Of a stretch of 64,000 nt of DNA, positions 53,801-61,697 are shown piece after piece (position 1 is the first letter of the stretch; every line of letters starts with the position of its first letter). The notes under the pieces are model-generated. The model was given only the letters and a program-made list of their open reading frames with translations. It was not told the origin of the DNA and did no database searches. The position numbers were made by a program, and so were the translations under genes. This stretch comes from Bacteroides ovatus. GTDB taxonomy: Bacteria; Bacteroidota; Bacteroidia; Bacteroidales; Bacteroidaceae. The DNA is taken from assembly GCA_030844565.1 (NCBI GenBank), contig JAUUNK010000001.1, positions 1 through 64,000 on the forward strand. Direction: 5' to 3'.

Positions 53801-54956
53801 CGTAGGTGCCGATGCCCATCCAGATGTTGCGCTCCTGGTCGACAAAGAGCGCGCGGACGGACGTGGCGGGAATCTCCTCGTCGGAAAGGTTGAGGCTATG
53901 GCGGGCAAAGGGCGAGCGGCGGGTATCCGTCATCAGGACGCCTCCGCCGATGGAGCCTATCCACATATTGCCTTGGGCATCGCGGATGATGGAGTTGATT
54001 TCGTCGCAAGGGATGTGGTAGGAGGTATTCTTCGGCTTATAGTTGATGAAGTTGCCGGGGGCGTCGTGCTTCATGATGCTAAGCCCGCTGCGGGTTCCCA
54101 CCCAGAGGGTGCGGGTATGAAGGTCTTCGGCAATGGCATAGACGATGTCGTCGGAAAGGCTGCGTTCGTCGCCTACCTTGTGCACGTAGGCGGTATAAGA
54201 GACGCGCTCCATGTCTTTGGGCTGGTTGAGGCGGAAGAGCCCGCATGCCCAACTGCCCACCCAGATGTTGCGGTTGCTGTCTTCGTAGATGACATGCGCG
54301 GAGTTGCGGTCGTTGAGCCGGGGATAGGCGTAGAACTTACCCGTGCGGGGAGCGTAGCGGTAGAGCCCTGCCGACCAGGTTCCTATCCAGAGGTCGCCCT
54401 CGGAATCTTCGTAGAGGGACTTGATGGGATTGTAGGTAAGCACATTCCCCGACGCCTCTCCGGCACAGACGGCAAAAGAATCTGTTTCGGCAATGTAGCG
54501 GCACAACCCGCCATCGGTCCCCACCCACACGGTATTGTCACGCGTGACGAGCAGGCACGACACCACGTTGTTCGGGATGGCAGGAGAGAAGTATTTCTTC
54601 ATCTCCCCCGTCTTCTTATTGAGAACATTGAGTCCTTCCTGGGTGGCTATCCAGAGGTTGTGGTCCGCATCTTCAGCAAGGCTGAGAACATTGTTGTTGG
54701 TCAGCAGCCCGGGAGAATAAAGGTTGGACTTGTAGAGGGTAGTGCGGTAACCGTCGTACTGGCAGAAGCCGTAGCGCGTGGCGAACCAGAGGAAGCCGTC
54801 CCGGTCCTGATAGACTTTCTGCACCTCATCGGTAGGGAGGTTGTCGGTGATGGATAGCTGCTTGAAGTTCAAGCTGTATACGGGGGCACTCTCTGCTGCG
54901 CGCAAAGACACGCAAAGAAAGAGAAGAAGAAGGCTAAAGGCTGCGATGTTTCTCAT
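50835..54956 (-). CDS. Hybrid two-component system regulator (HTCS)
   Basis: A 1373-residue single-protein sensor. A signal peptide is followed by a long periplasmic propeller with repeated LWIGT..G / IWVGS..G blades (to about residue 690), a Y_Y_Y domain (about 725-800), one membrane helix (about 806-828), a histidine kinase with His866 in THELLTP and ATP-binding boxes NLLSNAAKY and DNGKGIS, a receiver (about 1118-1235, Asp1167 in VSDIMMPEMDG) and an AraC DNA-binding domain (about 1265-1373). All phosphotransfer residues are present. It should sense an arabinogalactan oligosaccharide and activate the surrounding operons. It has its own full promoter. Confidence 0.95.
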   Translation of the reverse strand: MRNIAAFSLLLLFLCVSLRAAESAPVYSLNFKQLSITDNLPTDEVQKVYQDRDGFLWFATRYGFCQYDGYRTTLYKSNLYSPGLLTNNNVLSLAEDADHNLWIATQEGLNVLNKKTGEMKKYFSPAIPNNVVSCLLVTRDNTVWVGTDGGLCRYIAETDSFAVCAGEASGNVLTYNPIKSLYEDSEGDLWIGTWSAGLYRYAPRTGKFYAYPRLNDRNSAHVIYEDSNRNIWVGSWACGLFRLNQPKDMERVSYTAYVHKVGDERSLSDDIVYAIAEDLHTRTLWVGTRSGLSIMKHDAPGNFINYKPKNTSYHIPCDEINSIIRDAQGNMWIGSIGGGVLMTDTRRSPFARHSLNLSDEEIPATSVRALFVDQERNIWMGIGTYGLACQEDKSGRFVLHTHIPEFAGIATVPTVYSILQRKATGEIWFGTYDGGIFIYRKGEKVRNLQPDNCDFLVSSCVSALYEDKQGNCWIGGRGGLSVSLADGGSYRFGWMDFGGGQGNDWFYVRDIIADADGSIWVATANYGIVHITGDVRHPETLRYENHSYRNGKLITNTVLCLHVDRSGKLWAGTEGGGLYLYDPAKKQFEGKSRVYNIPGDMVGSIEEDARGDLWLGTNAGLVRLNARAEGQGTAVRVYTTADGLQDNFFIAQSSCNRDDELFFGGYKGYNSFFPGALEEHHREVPFFITDIKIYNRSFSSLPAGVRGQISPVMPSFTDRIELPYKYTNFTIEFAALTYKNPGLNQYAYRLEGFDKEWQYTDAGRRFAYYNNLKSGTYKFRLKATNENGIWSGYVREITVVVLPPFWATWWAYLIYLLVVAVIIFYVYRAARNRILLRNELRLREIEQAKAEELNHAKLQFFTNITHELLTPLTIISATVDELKLLAPSHTDLYAVMGSNVRRLIRLLQQILEFRKAETGNLKLRVSPGDIAAFVKNEAESFQPLIKKRKLHFSVVCDPESITGYFDTDKLDKILYNLLSNAAKYNRDGGFIQVTLSYDDNRDFVLLRVKDNGKGISKEKQATLFKRFYEGDYRRFNTIGTGIGLSLTKDLVVLHEGTISVESEPDRGTEFTVRIPIDRSYYKEEQVDDETILPLAKSISYAEEEREADAAPSEEQKTHTLLVVEDNEELLQLMVRLLQRDYNVLTAENGREAIVIVENEDVDLIVSDIMMPEMDGIELCRYVKGKIEISHIPVILLTAKNKEEDRAEAYEVGADAFISKPFNLAVLHARIRNLLKSKERMAHDFKNQLVFEVKDLNYTSLDEDFMQRAIDCVNRHLEDCTFDQAQFVDEMKTSKSTLYKKLKSLTGLNTSGFIRNVRLKAACRIMEEKGNSVRISELAYTVGFNDPKYFSACFKKEFGMLPSEYIERFTTGEG

Positions 54957-54978
54957 ACGTATAGTGTTTGTTGGCAGG

Positions 54979-55011
54979 GCAAAGATAAAAAGAATTTAAG
55001 GAGTTGGCAAG
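54979..55011 (-). promoter_or_regulatory. Promoter of the HTCS gene
   Basis: On the minus strand CTTG (55008-55011), 20 bases, then TATCTTTGC (54979-54987) form a complete Bacteroides promoter. This contrasts with the enzyme operons, which lack a -33 box, and fits constitutive expression of the sensor. Confidence 0.65.
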
Positions 55012-55031
55012 AGCGCCTCCTCCTTATCTGC

Positions 55032-56984
55032 TTATTGTGACACCATCACCACCCCTCCCCCGGGAAGTATCTCCAGCTTCATCATTCCGTCTTTTCTCAA
55101 TTTCCTGACCGGTTCGTGGCGGGGAGTGCGGTCCTTCTTGTTATCGCTGTAGCAGGTCACTGTGGCATTGGCGGAGAAAGGCAGGGGAACGTTCAGTTTC
55201 AATGTCTCTTCCGTAGCGTTCACTGCCGCTACATACCACTCCTTGCCGTGACGGCGGGCGAGAACCACGTATTTGCCCGGGTAGCCGTCGATGAAACGAG
55301 TCTCGTCCCAAGTGGTGGGCACTTCTTTCAGGAACTCGATGCAGAGCGACGGGGCATCGTGAAGGTTGTTGGGCGCAAGGGCGAAGTTCTGCACGGGGTT
55401 CTGGAAGAGAATCGTGGTTGCCAACTGGAATACGTCGGTAGTCCGCCTTGTGTTTCCGCCGTTGTTGTCCCGGTTCATCCGTTTGTTGAGGAAGCAGCCG
55501 CCGAACTCCATGCTGCCCACGGTGTTGCGGATAAAAGGATGCAGGCACGCGTTGAAAGCCTCCCGGTCGCAGAAGTGTTGCTGGAAGATGAGGTTCTCCG
55601 AGGCGAGCACGGCTTCGCTGCCCACATAGTTGGGATACATCCTCTCCCATCCGCGCGGCAAGGTGCAGCCGTGGAAGATAACCATCAGCCCGTGGTCGTC
55701 GGCATCGCTCAGGATGTCTTCGTAGAGGCGCATCGTCTCCTGCTTGTCGCCGCCGAAGAAGTCTACTTTGATTCCCTTCACGCCCAGGCTTTGGAGCCAT
55801 TTCATTTCGCGTTTGCGGATAATGGAATTGTCCATCCGGTTGACGGGTCCCTGCTCGATGTCGTTCCAATAGCCGGAGGAACTGTACCAGATGAAGAGTT
55901 CCACACCCTTGCTGCGGGCATAACCGGCAAGGGACTTCATGCGGTCGCGCCCGATATTCGTGTCCCACCAGTTGTCTATCAGCACGTACTCGTATCCCAT
56001 GGCGGAAGCAAAGTCGATGTAGCGCACCTGGTCGTCATAGTTGATGCTGCCGTCCTGCCAGAGAATCCAGCTCCACGTGCCCCGTCCGAAGCGGTAGTCG
56101 CGGGAGGTCTCATAGCGAGGCTCCACTACATCCCAGAGGACAGTGGTTTCTACAATCGGACGTAGCGTTTCTCCTACGGTAATGGTACGCCAGGGCGTGG
56201 TTCCAGGCAAGGCAAAGGCGGGTTCAACCGTGCCGTTGCCATTGTTTTCTTCTGGCATGGGGAAAGCGATGGTATACAGGTTTCCTTCACGCACGTCACT
56301 CAAGTGGGAACCGCAATAGCGGCTGTCCACTCCCGTTTCGCTGACCAGCACCCAGCCCTCTTCTCCTACGCGGAACAGGCAGGGGAACGTATAACCATGC
56401 CCGTACTGCGAGCGTTCGCTCATCGGCGCATCCGCCTTGTATTCTTCTTCGTAGCTGGGCTTGGTGCGCTTCCAGCCTATCATGGCGTCGCTCTGCGGGC
56501 ACAGGAAAGTCGTGGTCTGCCCGGGGAAACGGAAACCGGTTTCTTCGGAAAGGACTCTCACGCTCCCCGTCTCTTTCTGTCGGGGTAGGATGTAGCGGAA
56601 AGCCACGTCGTTGTTGCTCACGCGGAAGGTAATCCCCATCGGTTGCCCCTTGGCGTTCTCCAAATGGCAAGTGAGCTCGTTGGCGCGATAATGGATGCGC
56701 GACGCCTTGATGCGGGATTGGGTATACACCGTATCGATTTCCCTCGTAGAATGTTTCAGGCATTTCATCGCTCCGGCAAAGTCTCCCAAGTTTGTCTTCA
56801 TCCCCAGCGGAGATGGTTCCAGCAGGGTCTTCCCGTTGTAAGTGACGGAATACAGAGGCTGCCCGGCATCGGGACACGAAACGGCAAGTTTCAGTTTACC
56901 GTCGGGGCTGCTCACAGTGATGTCTTGCGCCGCCAAGGCGGTAAAGCAAAACAAGGCAAGAAGTGAATTGGCTATCTTCTTCAT
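55032..56984 (-). CDS. GH97 alpha-galactosidase / beta-L-arabinopyranosidase
   Basis: The 650-residue periplasmic enzyme (signal ending ALAAQ) has the GH97 N-terminal beta-domain, the TIM barrel and a C-terminal sheet. LGVKGIKVDFFGGDKQET with Asp408 marks the retaining branch, which uses an Asp nucleophile; inverting alpha-glucosidases of this family lack it. Characterised retaining GH97 enzymes are alpha-galactosidases, and some arabinogalactan-locus members are beta-L-arabinopyranosidases. Either activity would remove terminal sugars from arabinogalactan side chains. It is transcribed after GH51 (19-base gap) in the same direction. Confidence 0.85.
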   Translation of the reverse strand: MKKIANSLLALFCFTALAAQDITVSSPDGKLKLAVSCPDAGQPLYSVTYNGKTLLEPSPLGMKTNLGDFAGAMKCLKHSTREIDTVYTQSRIKASRIHYRANELTCHLENAKGQPMGITFRVSNNDVAFRYILPRQKETGSVRVLSEETGFRFPGQTTTFLCPQSDAMIGWKRTKPSYEEEYKADAPMSERSQYGHGYTFPCLFRVGEEGWVLVSETGVDSRYCGSHLSDVREGNLYTIAFPMPEENNGNGTVEPAFALPGTTPWRTITVGETLRPIVETTVLWDVVEPRYETSRDYRFGRGTWSWILWQDGSINYDDQVRYIDFASAMGYEYVLIDNWWDTNIGRDRMKSLAGYARSKGVELFIWYSSSGYWNDIEQGPVNRMDNSIIRKREMKWLQSLGVKGIKVDFFGGDKQETMRLYEDILSDADDHGLMVIFHGCTLPRGWERMYPNYVGSEAVLASENLIFQQHFCDREAFNACLHPFIRNTVGSMEFGGCFLNKRMNRDNNGGNTRRTTDVFQLATTILFQNPVQNFALAPNNLHDAPSLCIEFLKEVPTTWDETRFIDGYPGKYVVLARRHGKEWYVAAVNATEETLKLNVPLPFSANATVTCYSDNKKDRTPRHEPVRKLRKDGMMKLEILPGGGVVMVSQ

Positions 56985-57003
56985 GGTGTCTATGTTTTAA
57001 AGG

Positions 57004-59478
57004 TTATTTTAATCTGGCTACAGCACCTGCGCTCTTGATGCGGATGACCGTAAAAGAATAAGGAGAGAGCGCACAATCAAACTTCCCGGAAACAGAGATG
57101 GAGTCTTCCACGGGAAGAGGAGTATCTTGCGGATTGCCTTTTAAGACAGTGCGCACCGCCGGAGACTGGACGCCTCCCATTGCCGAAAGGTCTACAGTGG
57201 CGTTCACCTCGACAGGCAGCAGGTTCACCATCTTCACGATGATGTCTTCGCTCTTCCTATCGCGGACGATGGAAGAGGCAATGCGCTTCCGCACCCGGTC
57301 GTCGCCGTTGTCCAGCGCCACTTGTGCGGGGAGGTATTCGTCTCCTGCATTCTCGCCGTAGAGCTGCTGCACGTAGTATCCGGTGGTAGGCTTCACTTCG
57401 CGGTTATTGAAATAAATCAGGTCGGGATTCCATTGCGTATGCCCTTCCTTGGCAAGCAGGGGAGCGTAGGAGGTCATGCGAACGATGTCTCCGTTACGTT
57501 CGAGCGCCGTCAGGTAGAGGGCTTCGGTGAGGGCTGTCTCGATATTGGCTTTTCTTTCCGGTATATGGGTGGCGTATTCGCCGAGATAGACTTTCGTCTT
57601 CTTGCGGTCGTACTTATCATAGAAATCCTGGTTGTGGAGGAACCAGCCCGGAGATTGGTAATAGTGTTCGTCCACCATCGGGACGCCGAGCTTATCCGCC
57701 AGTTTCCAGCCTTCCACATAGTCGGTGCCCTCGTTGAAGGGGCCTACGGTGCCTATCACTGTTATCTCGGGATGTTTCTCACGGATGGCGTTGTATATCA
57801 TCGTGAAGCGTTCGGCAAAGATGTCCGTGATAAGGTCTTCGTTGCCGATACCTATATATTTCAGGTTGAAGGGTTCCGGATGTCCTGCCGCGGCACGCAC
57901 TTTCCCCCATTCGGTCTTTCGCGCGTCACCGTTCGCCCACTCTATCAGGTCGAGGATGTCCTGGATGTAAGCTCCCATCTCGCTCATGGGGATACCTCCT
58001 TGCTGTCCTCCTCTCAGGTCTCCGTGGCAAGCGGAGTTCTGGCAAGGCACTCCTGCAGCCAACACGGGAAGAGGTTCGGTGCCAATATCCTCGCAGAACT
58101 GGAAATACTCAAAATATCCCAATCCCATGCTCTGGTGGTATCCCCAGAGGTTGCGTTGCGGCTTGCGGGCTTCCAGCGGGCCGACTGTGTTCTTCCAACG
58201 ATAAATGTTCTTCAGACCATCGCCATGTGCCACGCAGCCGCCGGGGAAACGGACGAAGCGGGGATGCAAGCCGGCGAGCGTCCGGGCAAGGTCGTCACGA
58301 AGCCCGTTCTTGCGCCCCTTGAATGTCTTCTGGGGGAACAGGGATACCATATCCAGATTCAGTTCTCCTGCCGACTTGGGGAGAATCTCGAGATGTGTGT
58401 CTCCTGTAATCTTTGCTGTCAGGATAGCTTTGTATATCTTCCACTGGCGGGAAGAAACAGTGACGGCTGTCTGCCCGCACACCTTTCCTTCTTTATCTAC
58501 CAAGCGAATCTCCAACTTATTGGATTTTCCCTGCGGCACGCGGGCAAAGACAGAGAAGTCGTACTTATCGCCGGCATTCAAGGCAATCCCGTCGAAACCT
58601 GTATTTACCAGCGCCGCGCCCGGTTGCTCCGCCTCCAGCACGGCATAGTGCGGGTTGTTGGGATGGATGGGGCTCACGGTGTCGATGCTGAACGTTGCAT
58701 TCTCTCCCTTTAATGTCCAGGAGTGCTTGCTATTCCAGTTGCGGTCTCCTTCCCGGTCCGAAGGGTCATACTCAAAGTCCCGGTTCTGAATCAGCTCGGC
58801 ATATAGACCGCCATCCGCCGAATAATTAATATCTTCAAAGAAAATGCCCAGCAACAGGTCGCTGATAGCTTTTGCTCCTTCGGGCTGTGCGGTGAAGGTG
58901 GCTTTCACCGGTCTCAGCCCGGCAAAGCGCTCGCCATCCTGCACGGGGCGTTCGCCATAGAGGGAGTTTCTGTATTGGTTCCATTCATAGTTCTTGATGA
59001 GGCGGTCCACCGTTTGCCATGCCACGCGGTTGATGCAGCCCCGTTGCTCTTGCCCGTCGATGAGGGCTTTCAGGCGCGGTCCTTCAAAGTCGCGGGTAGC
59101 GCGGGGATATTGCTGCGAGGTCCACGAGATAAGGTCGGTGGAGGTGGACTGCCCGTATCCGTCACGGTCGTTCAGCTTCCAGGTGCAGAGCCATTCCCCG
59201 CCCGGCAACTGCTTGAGGCAAGGGTCGAGCATCTTCTTCTGCGAGCCCCAGCGACCGTAGTCGCAACGCAGGTAGCCAAAGTATCTTCCCACTTCGAACC
59301 ACTTCCCGCGGTCCATGCTCCAGGCAAAACGGAGACCGCTCCGGCCGTCGTCTCCGGAAGTAGCGAAAGAAAACAGATAGACTGAATCGGGAACATTCAC
59401 CGCCTCGTGAACCGCAGCAAGAAGAGCTTGCTGAAACGATGAAAACAGAACAACAAACAATACAATTAGTTTTTTCAT
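57004..59478 (-). CDS. GH51 alpha-L-arabinofuranosidase with extra N-terminal domain
   Basis: The 824-residue secreted enzyme has an N-terminal region (about 30-185) that looks like part of a five-bladed propeller of the GH43/sialidase kind (SGLRFAWSMDRGKWFEVG, STDLISWTSQ) and is too short to be a full enzyme. A carbohydrate-binding-like sandwich follows (about 250-385) and then the GH51 barrel, with acid/base Glu547 in GIGNEDL and nucleophile Glu634 in YLGEYAT. It would remove arabinofuranose side chains. A -7 box lies at 59511-59518. A 97-bp fossil of a second GH51 gene is at 35130. Confidence 0.9.
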   Translation of the reverse strand: MKKLIVLFVVLFSSFQQALLAAVHEAVNVPDSVYLFSFATSGDDGRSGLRFAWSMDRGKWFEVGRYFGYLRCDYGRWGSQKKMLDPCLKQLPGGEWLCTWKLNDRDGYGQSTSTDLISWTSQQYPRATRDFEGPRLKALIDGQEQRGCINRVAWQTVDRLIKNYEWNQYRNSLYGERPVQDGERFAGLRPVKATFTAQPEGAKAISDLLLGIFFEDINYSADGGLYAELIQNRDFEYDPSDREGDRNWNSKHSWTLKGENATFSIDTVSPIHPNNPHYAVLEAEQPGAALVNTGFDGIALNAGDKYDFSVFARVPQGKSNKLEIRLVDKEGKVCGQTAVTVSSRQWKIYKAILTAKITGDTHLEILPKSAGELNLDMVSLFPQKTFKGRKNGLRDDLARTLAGLHPRFVRFPGGCVAHGDGLKNIYRWKNTVGPLEARKPQRNLWGYHQSMGLGYFEYFQFCEDIGTEPLPVLAAGVPCQNSACHGDLRGGQQGGIPMSEMGAYIQDILDLIEWANGDARKTEWGKVRAAAGHPEPFNLKYIGIGNEDLITDIFAERFTMIYNAIREKHPEITVIGTVGPFNEGTDYVEGWKLADKLGVPMVDEHYYQSPGWFLHNQDFYDKYDRKKTKVYLGEYATHIPERKANIETALTEALYLTALERNGDIVRMTSYAPLLAKEGHTQWNPDLIYFNNREVKPTTGYYVQQLYGENAGDEYLPAQVALDNGDDRVRKRIASSIVRDRKSEDIIVKMVNLLPVEVNATVDLSAMGGVQSPAVRTVLKGNPQDTPLPVEDSISVSGKFDCALSPYSFTVIRIKSAGAVARLK

Positions 59479-59510
59479 GGTATATACTGCTTCTATAAGA
59501 TTATCGAGTA

Positions 59511-59518
59511 CAAAGTTA
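59511..59518 (-). promoter_or_regulatory. -7 element of the GH51-GH97 operon
   Basis: TAACTTTG on the minus strand, 33 bases before the GH51 start. There is no -33 box. Two AAAAAGG(G/A)G elements 21 bases apart lie upstream at 59555-59563 and 59577-59585. Confidence 0.5.
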
Positions 59519-59554
59519 AGTTATTCATCTGTTCAGGCGACACAAACGAAGCAT

Positions 59555-59645
59555 AAAAAGGAGTCACTATTCATTCAAAAAGGGGTTAGAAACAAGTCAA
59601 CAAGGGTAAAATATACACTTTCAAACGATAACTATCCCTCTTTGA
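59555..59645. promoter_or_regulatory. Candidate activator sites in the GH51/GH43 divergent region
   Basis: ATAAAAAGGAG (59553-59563) and TTCAAAAAGGGG (59574-59585) are direct repeats 21 bases apart facing the GH51 promoter. CCCTCTTTGA (59636-59645) lies 34 bases before the -7 box of the GH43 gene, the same orientation and spacing as the CCCCCTTTTTGA element at the DUF2264 promoter. HTCS binding is inferred. Confidence 0.35.
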
Positions 59646-59679
59646 CGAATATGTAGGCCCAAGATAGAGGGGGAAAGCC

Positions 59680-59688
59680 TAACTTTGC
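59680..59688 (+). promoter_or_regulatory. -7 element of the plus-strand GH43 gene
   Basis: TAACTTTGC is a perfect -7 box 30 bases before the start codon. No -33 box is present. Confidence 0.55.
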
Positions 59689-59718
59689 AGCATCCAATTA
59701 AACTAATATCCAAGAAAC

Positions 59719-60723
59719 ATGAAACATCTACTTATCCAGGCATGCTTTATCTGCCTCTGCCTTTCGGGGATGGCAACGCAAGCCACAGCCCAACTCAAAG
59801 GTTCGCACAATCCTATCCTTCCCGGCTTCCATGCCGACCCGGAAGTGATGTACTCCCACCAGACAAAGCGTTACTACATCTATCCCACGAGCGACGGCTT
59901 TCCCGGCTGGGGAGGAAGCTTCTTCAAAGTCTTTTCGTCCAAAGATTTAAAGGCATGGAAGGAAGAGGGCGTCATCCTCGACATGAAGAAGGACGTGGCA
60001 TGGGCTAACGGCAACGCATGGGCGCCCTGCATCGAGGAGAAAAAGATAGACGGGAAATATAAATACTTCTTTTACTACAGCGCCAACCCGGTGACCAACA
60101 ACGGCAAACAGATAGGGGTAGCCGTAGCCGACTCTCCCACCGGACCTTTCACCGACTCCGGTAAGCCCATCATCACCTCTTCTCCCGCCGGAAGTGGGCA
60201 ACAAATCGACGTGGATGTCTTCACCGACCCCGTATCCGGAAAGAGTTTCCTCTACTGGGGCAACGGTTATATGGCGGGCGCCGAACTCAATGAAGATATG
60301 CTTTCTATTAAAGAAGAGACAATCCGCGTGCTGACGCCCGGGGGAGGGACTTTGCAGACGTATGCTTACCGCGAAGCTCCTTATGTATTTTACCGCAAAG
60401 GCATCTATTACTTCCTCTGGTCGGTGGATGATACGGGTTCACCCAATTATCATGTGGCTTACGGAACTGCCCGCTCGCCCTTAGGACCTATTGAAGTGGC
60501 GCCCCAGCCGGTGATACTGAGCCAGAACCCGGAGAAAGGAATCTACGGGCCCGCCCATAACTCCATCCTCCAAGTTCCCGGCAAGGATAAGTGGTTCATC
60601 GTTTACCACCGCATCAACAAAGAGCACTTGAAGGATGAGCCGGGCACACACCGCGAGGTATGCATAGACCGCCTGGAGTTTGAGAAAGACGGAAGTATTA
60701 AAAGGGTGATGCCTACTCCTTAA
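59719..60723 (+). CDS. GH43 family glycosidase (arabinofuranosidase/xylosidase type)
   Basis: The 334-residue secreted enzyme (signal ending ATAQ) is a five-bladed propeller with the complete GH43 catalytic set: base Asp40 in PGFHADPEVM, pKa-setting Asp164 in QQIDVDVF and acid Glu219 in YREAPYVF. It likely removes arabinose or related sugars from side chains; the subfamily is not certain. It is the only plus-strand gene of the arabinogalactan half, divergent from GH51. Its 3' end overlaps the end of the convergent GH43-like gene by 11 bases. Confidence 0.85.
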   Translation: MKHLLIQACFICLCLSGMATQATAQLKGSHNPILPGFHADPEVMYSHQTKRYYIYPTSDGFPGWGGSFFKVFSSKDLKAWKEEGVILDMKKDVAWANGNAWAPCIEEKKIDGKYKYFFYYSANPVTNNGKQIGVAVADSPTGPFTDSGKPIITSSPAGSGQQIDVDVFTDPVSGKSFLYWGNGYMAGAELNEDMLSIKEETIRVLTPGGGTLQTYAYREAPYVFYRKGIYYFLWSVDDTGSPNYHVAYGTARSPLGPIEVAPQPVILSQNPEKGIYGPAHNSILQVPGKDKWFIVYHRINKEHLKDEPGTHREVCIDRLEFEKDGSIKRVMPTP

Positions 60724-61693
60724 TTCCTTCCGGCTTGCCATACGCCTTATAAAGCCGTTTCAGTTCCTTCTCCGTAATGGGAATAATAGTCCCATGACGG
60801 GGATGGAAGTCCATGCTGATAGCATTATCAATTACCCGGAAGTTCTCCAGGTCGGAGCTTTCCGTAAACTGGTATTTGCCTTTCATATACACATCATACA
60901 TCAGGATATACTTGTCCGAACCTATCAGGGGGAAGATGCCCGAACCTTCTACGGCTTCGCGGGTCTGCTGCTTATAGTCGTCCGACTCTTTCCATTGTCC
61001 CGAGGTGAGGGAAGCGGTAGTGGCTTTCTTGATGCCGTTTCCATGCCCTTCGGTCTTATAGAAAAGGTGGTAGAGCCCGTCTTTGTAGATGATGTCTCCG
61101 TCGATGCACGACTTGCCCGAGCGGGGGAGGAACAGCGGCTTCGGTTCTCCTTCAATGTCGGTGAAGTCCTTGTTGGCATAGGCGTAATAGATAATATCGG
61201 CATTGTTGTCGTGCTTCATCGACCAATAGATGAGATACCTCCCGGCTTCCTTATCGTAAATGGTCTGAGGCGCCCACACCCGTTTCAGGTTTTCTTGGTT
61301 GGGATATTTCTTCTGGATGTTTACCACGCTCGAAGTCCAGTGTACCAAGTCTTTCGATTTCAGCAACACCATGGCGCGGTTGGAGTCCCATCCGTTGGCA
61401 GATACCATGTCGGTCACCACCATATAAAAAGTCTTTCCATCCTCGCAACGCAGGATATGGGGGTCGCGCACTCCGCCCGTAGAACTTATCTCGCGGGAGT
61501 CCAGCACCGGTCGGTTGCCGTTCAGCGCTTTGTAGTTGTATCCGTCGCGGCTGACTGCCATGCAGACGGCTTCTTCGCTCATCCGGTTACCGGTGAAATA
61601 CACAAAAAGGTAAGCGGAAGACTGGCAATAGCCAGCCAGCACTCCTACAAAGAGGAGTGCCAAAAGGGTAACATATTTCTTCATCTTCATCAA
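60713..61693 (-). CDS. GH43-like family glycosidase
   Basis: The 326-residue secreted protein (signal ending GYCQ) keeps the clan GH-F residues: Asp77 in GGVRDPHIL, Asp198/Asp200 in SCIDGDIIYKDG and Glu249 in AVEGSGIF. It belongs to a GH43 subfamily different from that of the neighbouring plus-strand enzyme, with which it shares little beyond the fold. The RDPHIL start is common in arabinofuranosidases and beta-galactosidases of GH43. It starts 4 bases after the GH35 stop codon, so the two are co-transcribed and probably act in sequence on the same side chain. Confidence 0.75.
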   Translation of the reverse strand: MMKMKKYVTLLALLFVGVLAGYCQSSAYLFVYFTGNRMSEEAVCMAVSRDGYNYKALNGNRPVLDSREISSTGGVRDPHILRCEDGKTFYMVVTDMVSANGWDSNRAMVLLKSKDLVHWTSSVVNIQKKYPNQENLKRVWAPQTIYDKEAGRYLIYWSMKHDNNADIIYYAYANKDFTDIEGEPKPLFLPRSGKSCIDGDIIYKDGLYHLFYKTEGHGNGIKKATTASLTSGQWKESDDYKQQTREAVEGSGIFPLIGSDKYILMYDVYMKGKYQFTESSDLENFRVIDNAISMDFHPRHGTIIPITEKELKRLYKAYGKPEGIKE

Positions 61694-61697
61694 ACGG

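Noticed and set aside
51132..54857. Very long plus-strand open frame (1241 codons) opposite the HTCS gene
   Set aside because: It is antisense to a fully recognisable HTCS with all catalytic motifs. Its translation has no known domain, and long antisense frames are common opposite G+C-rich genes.
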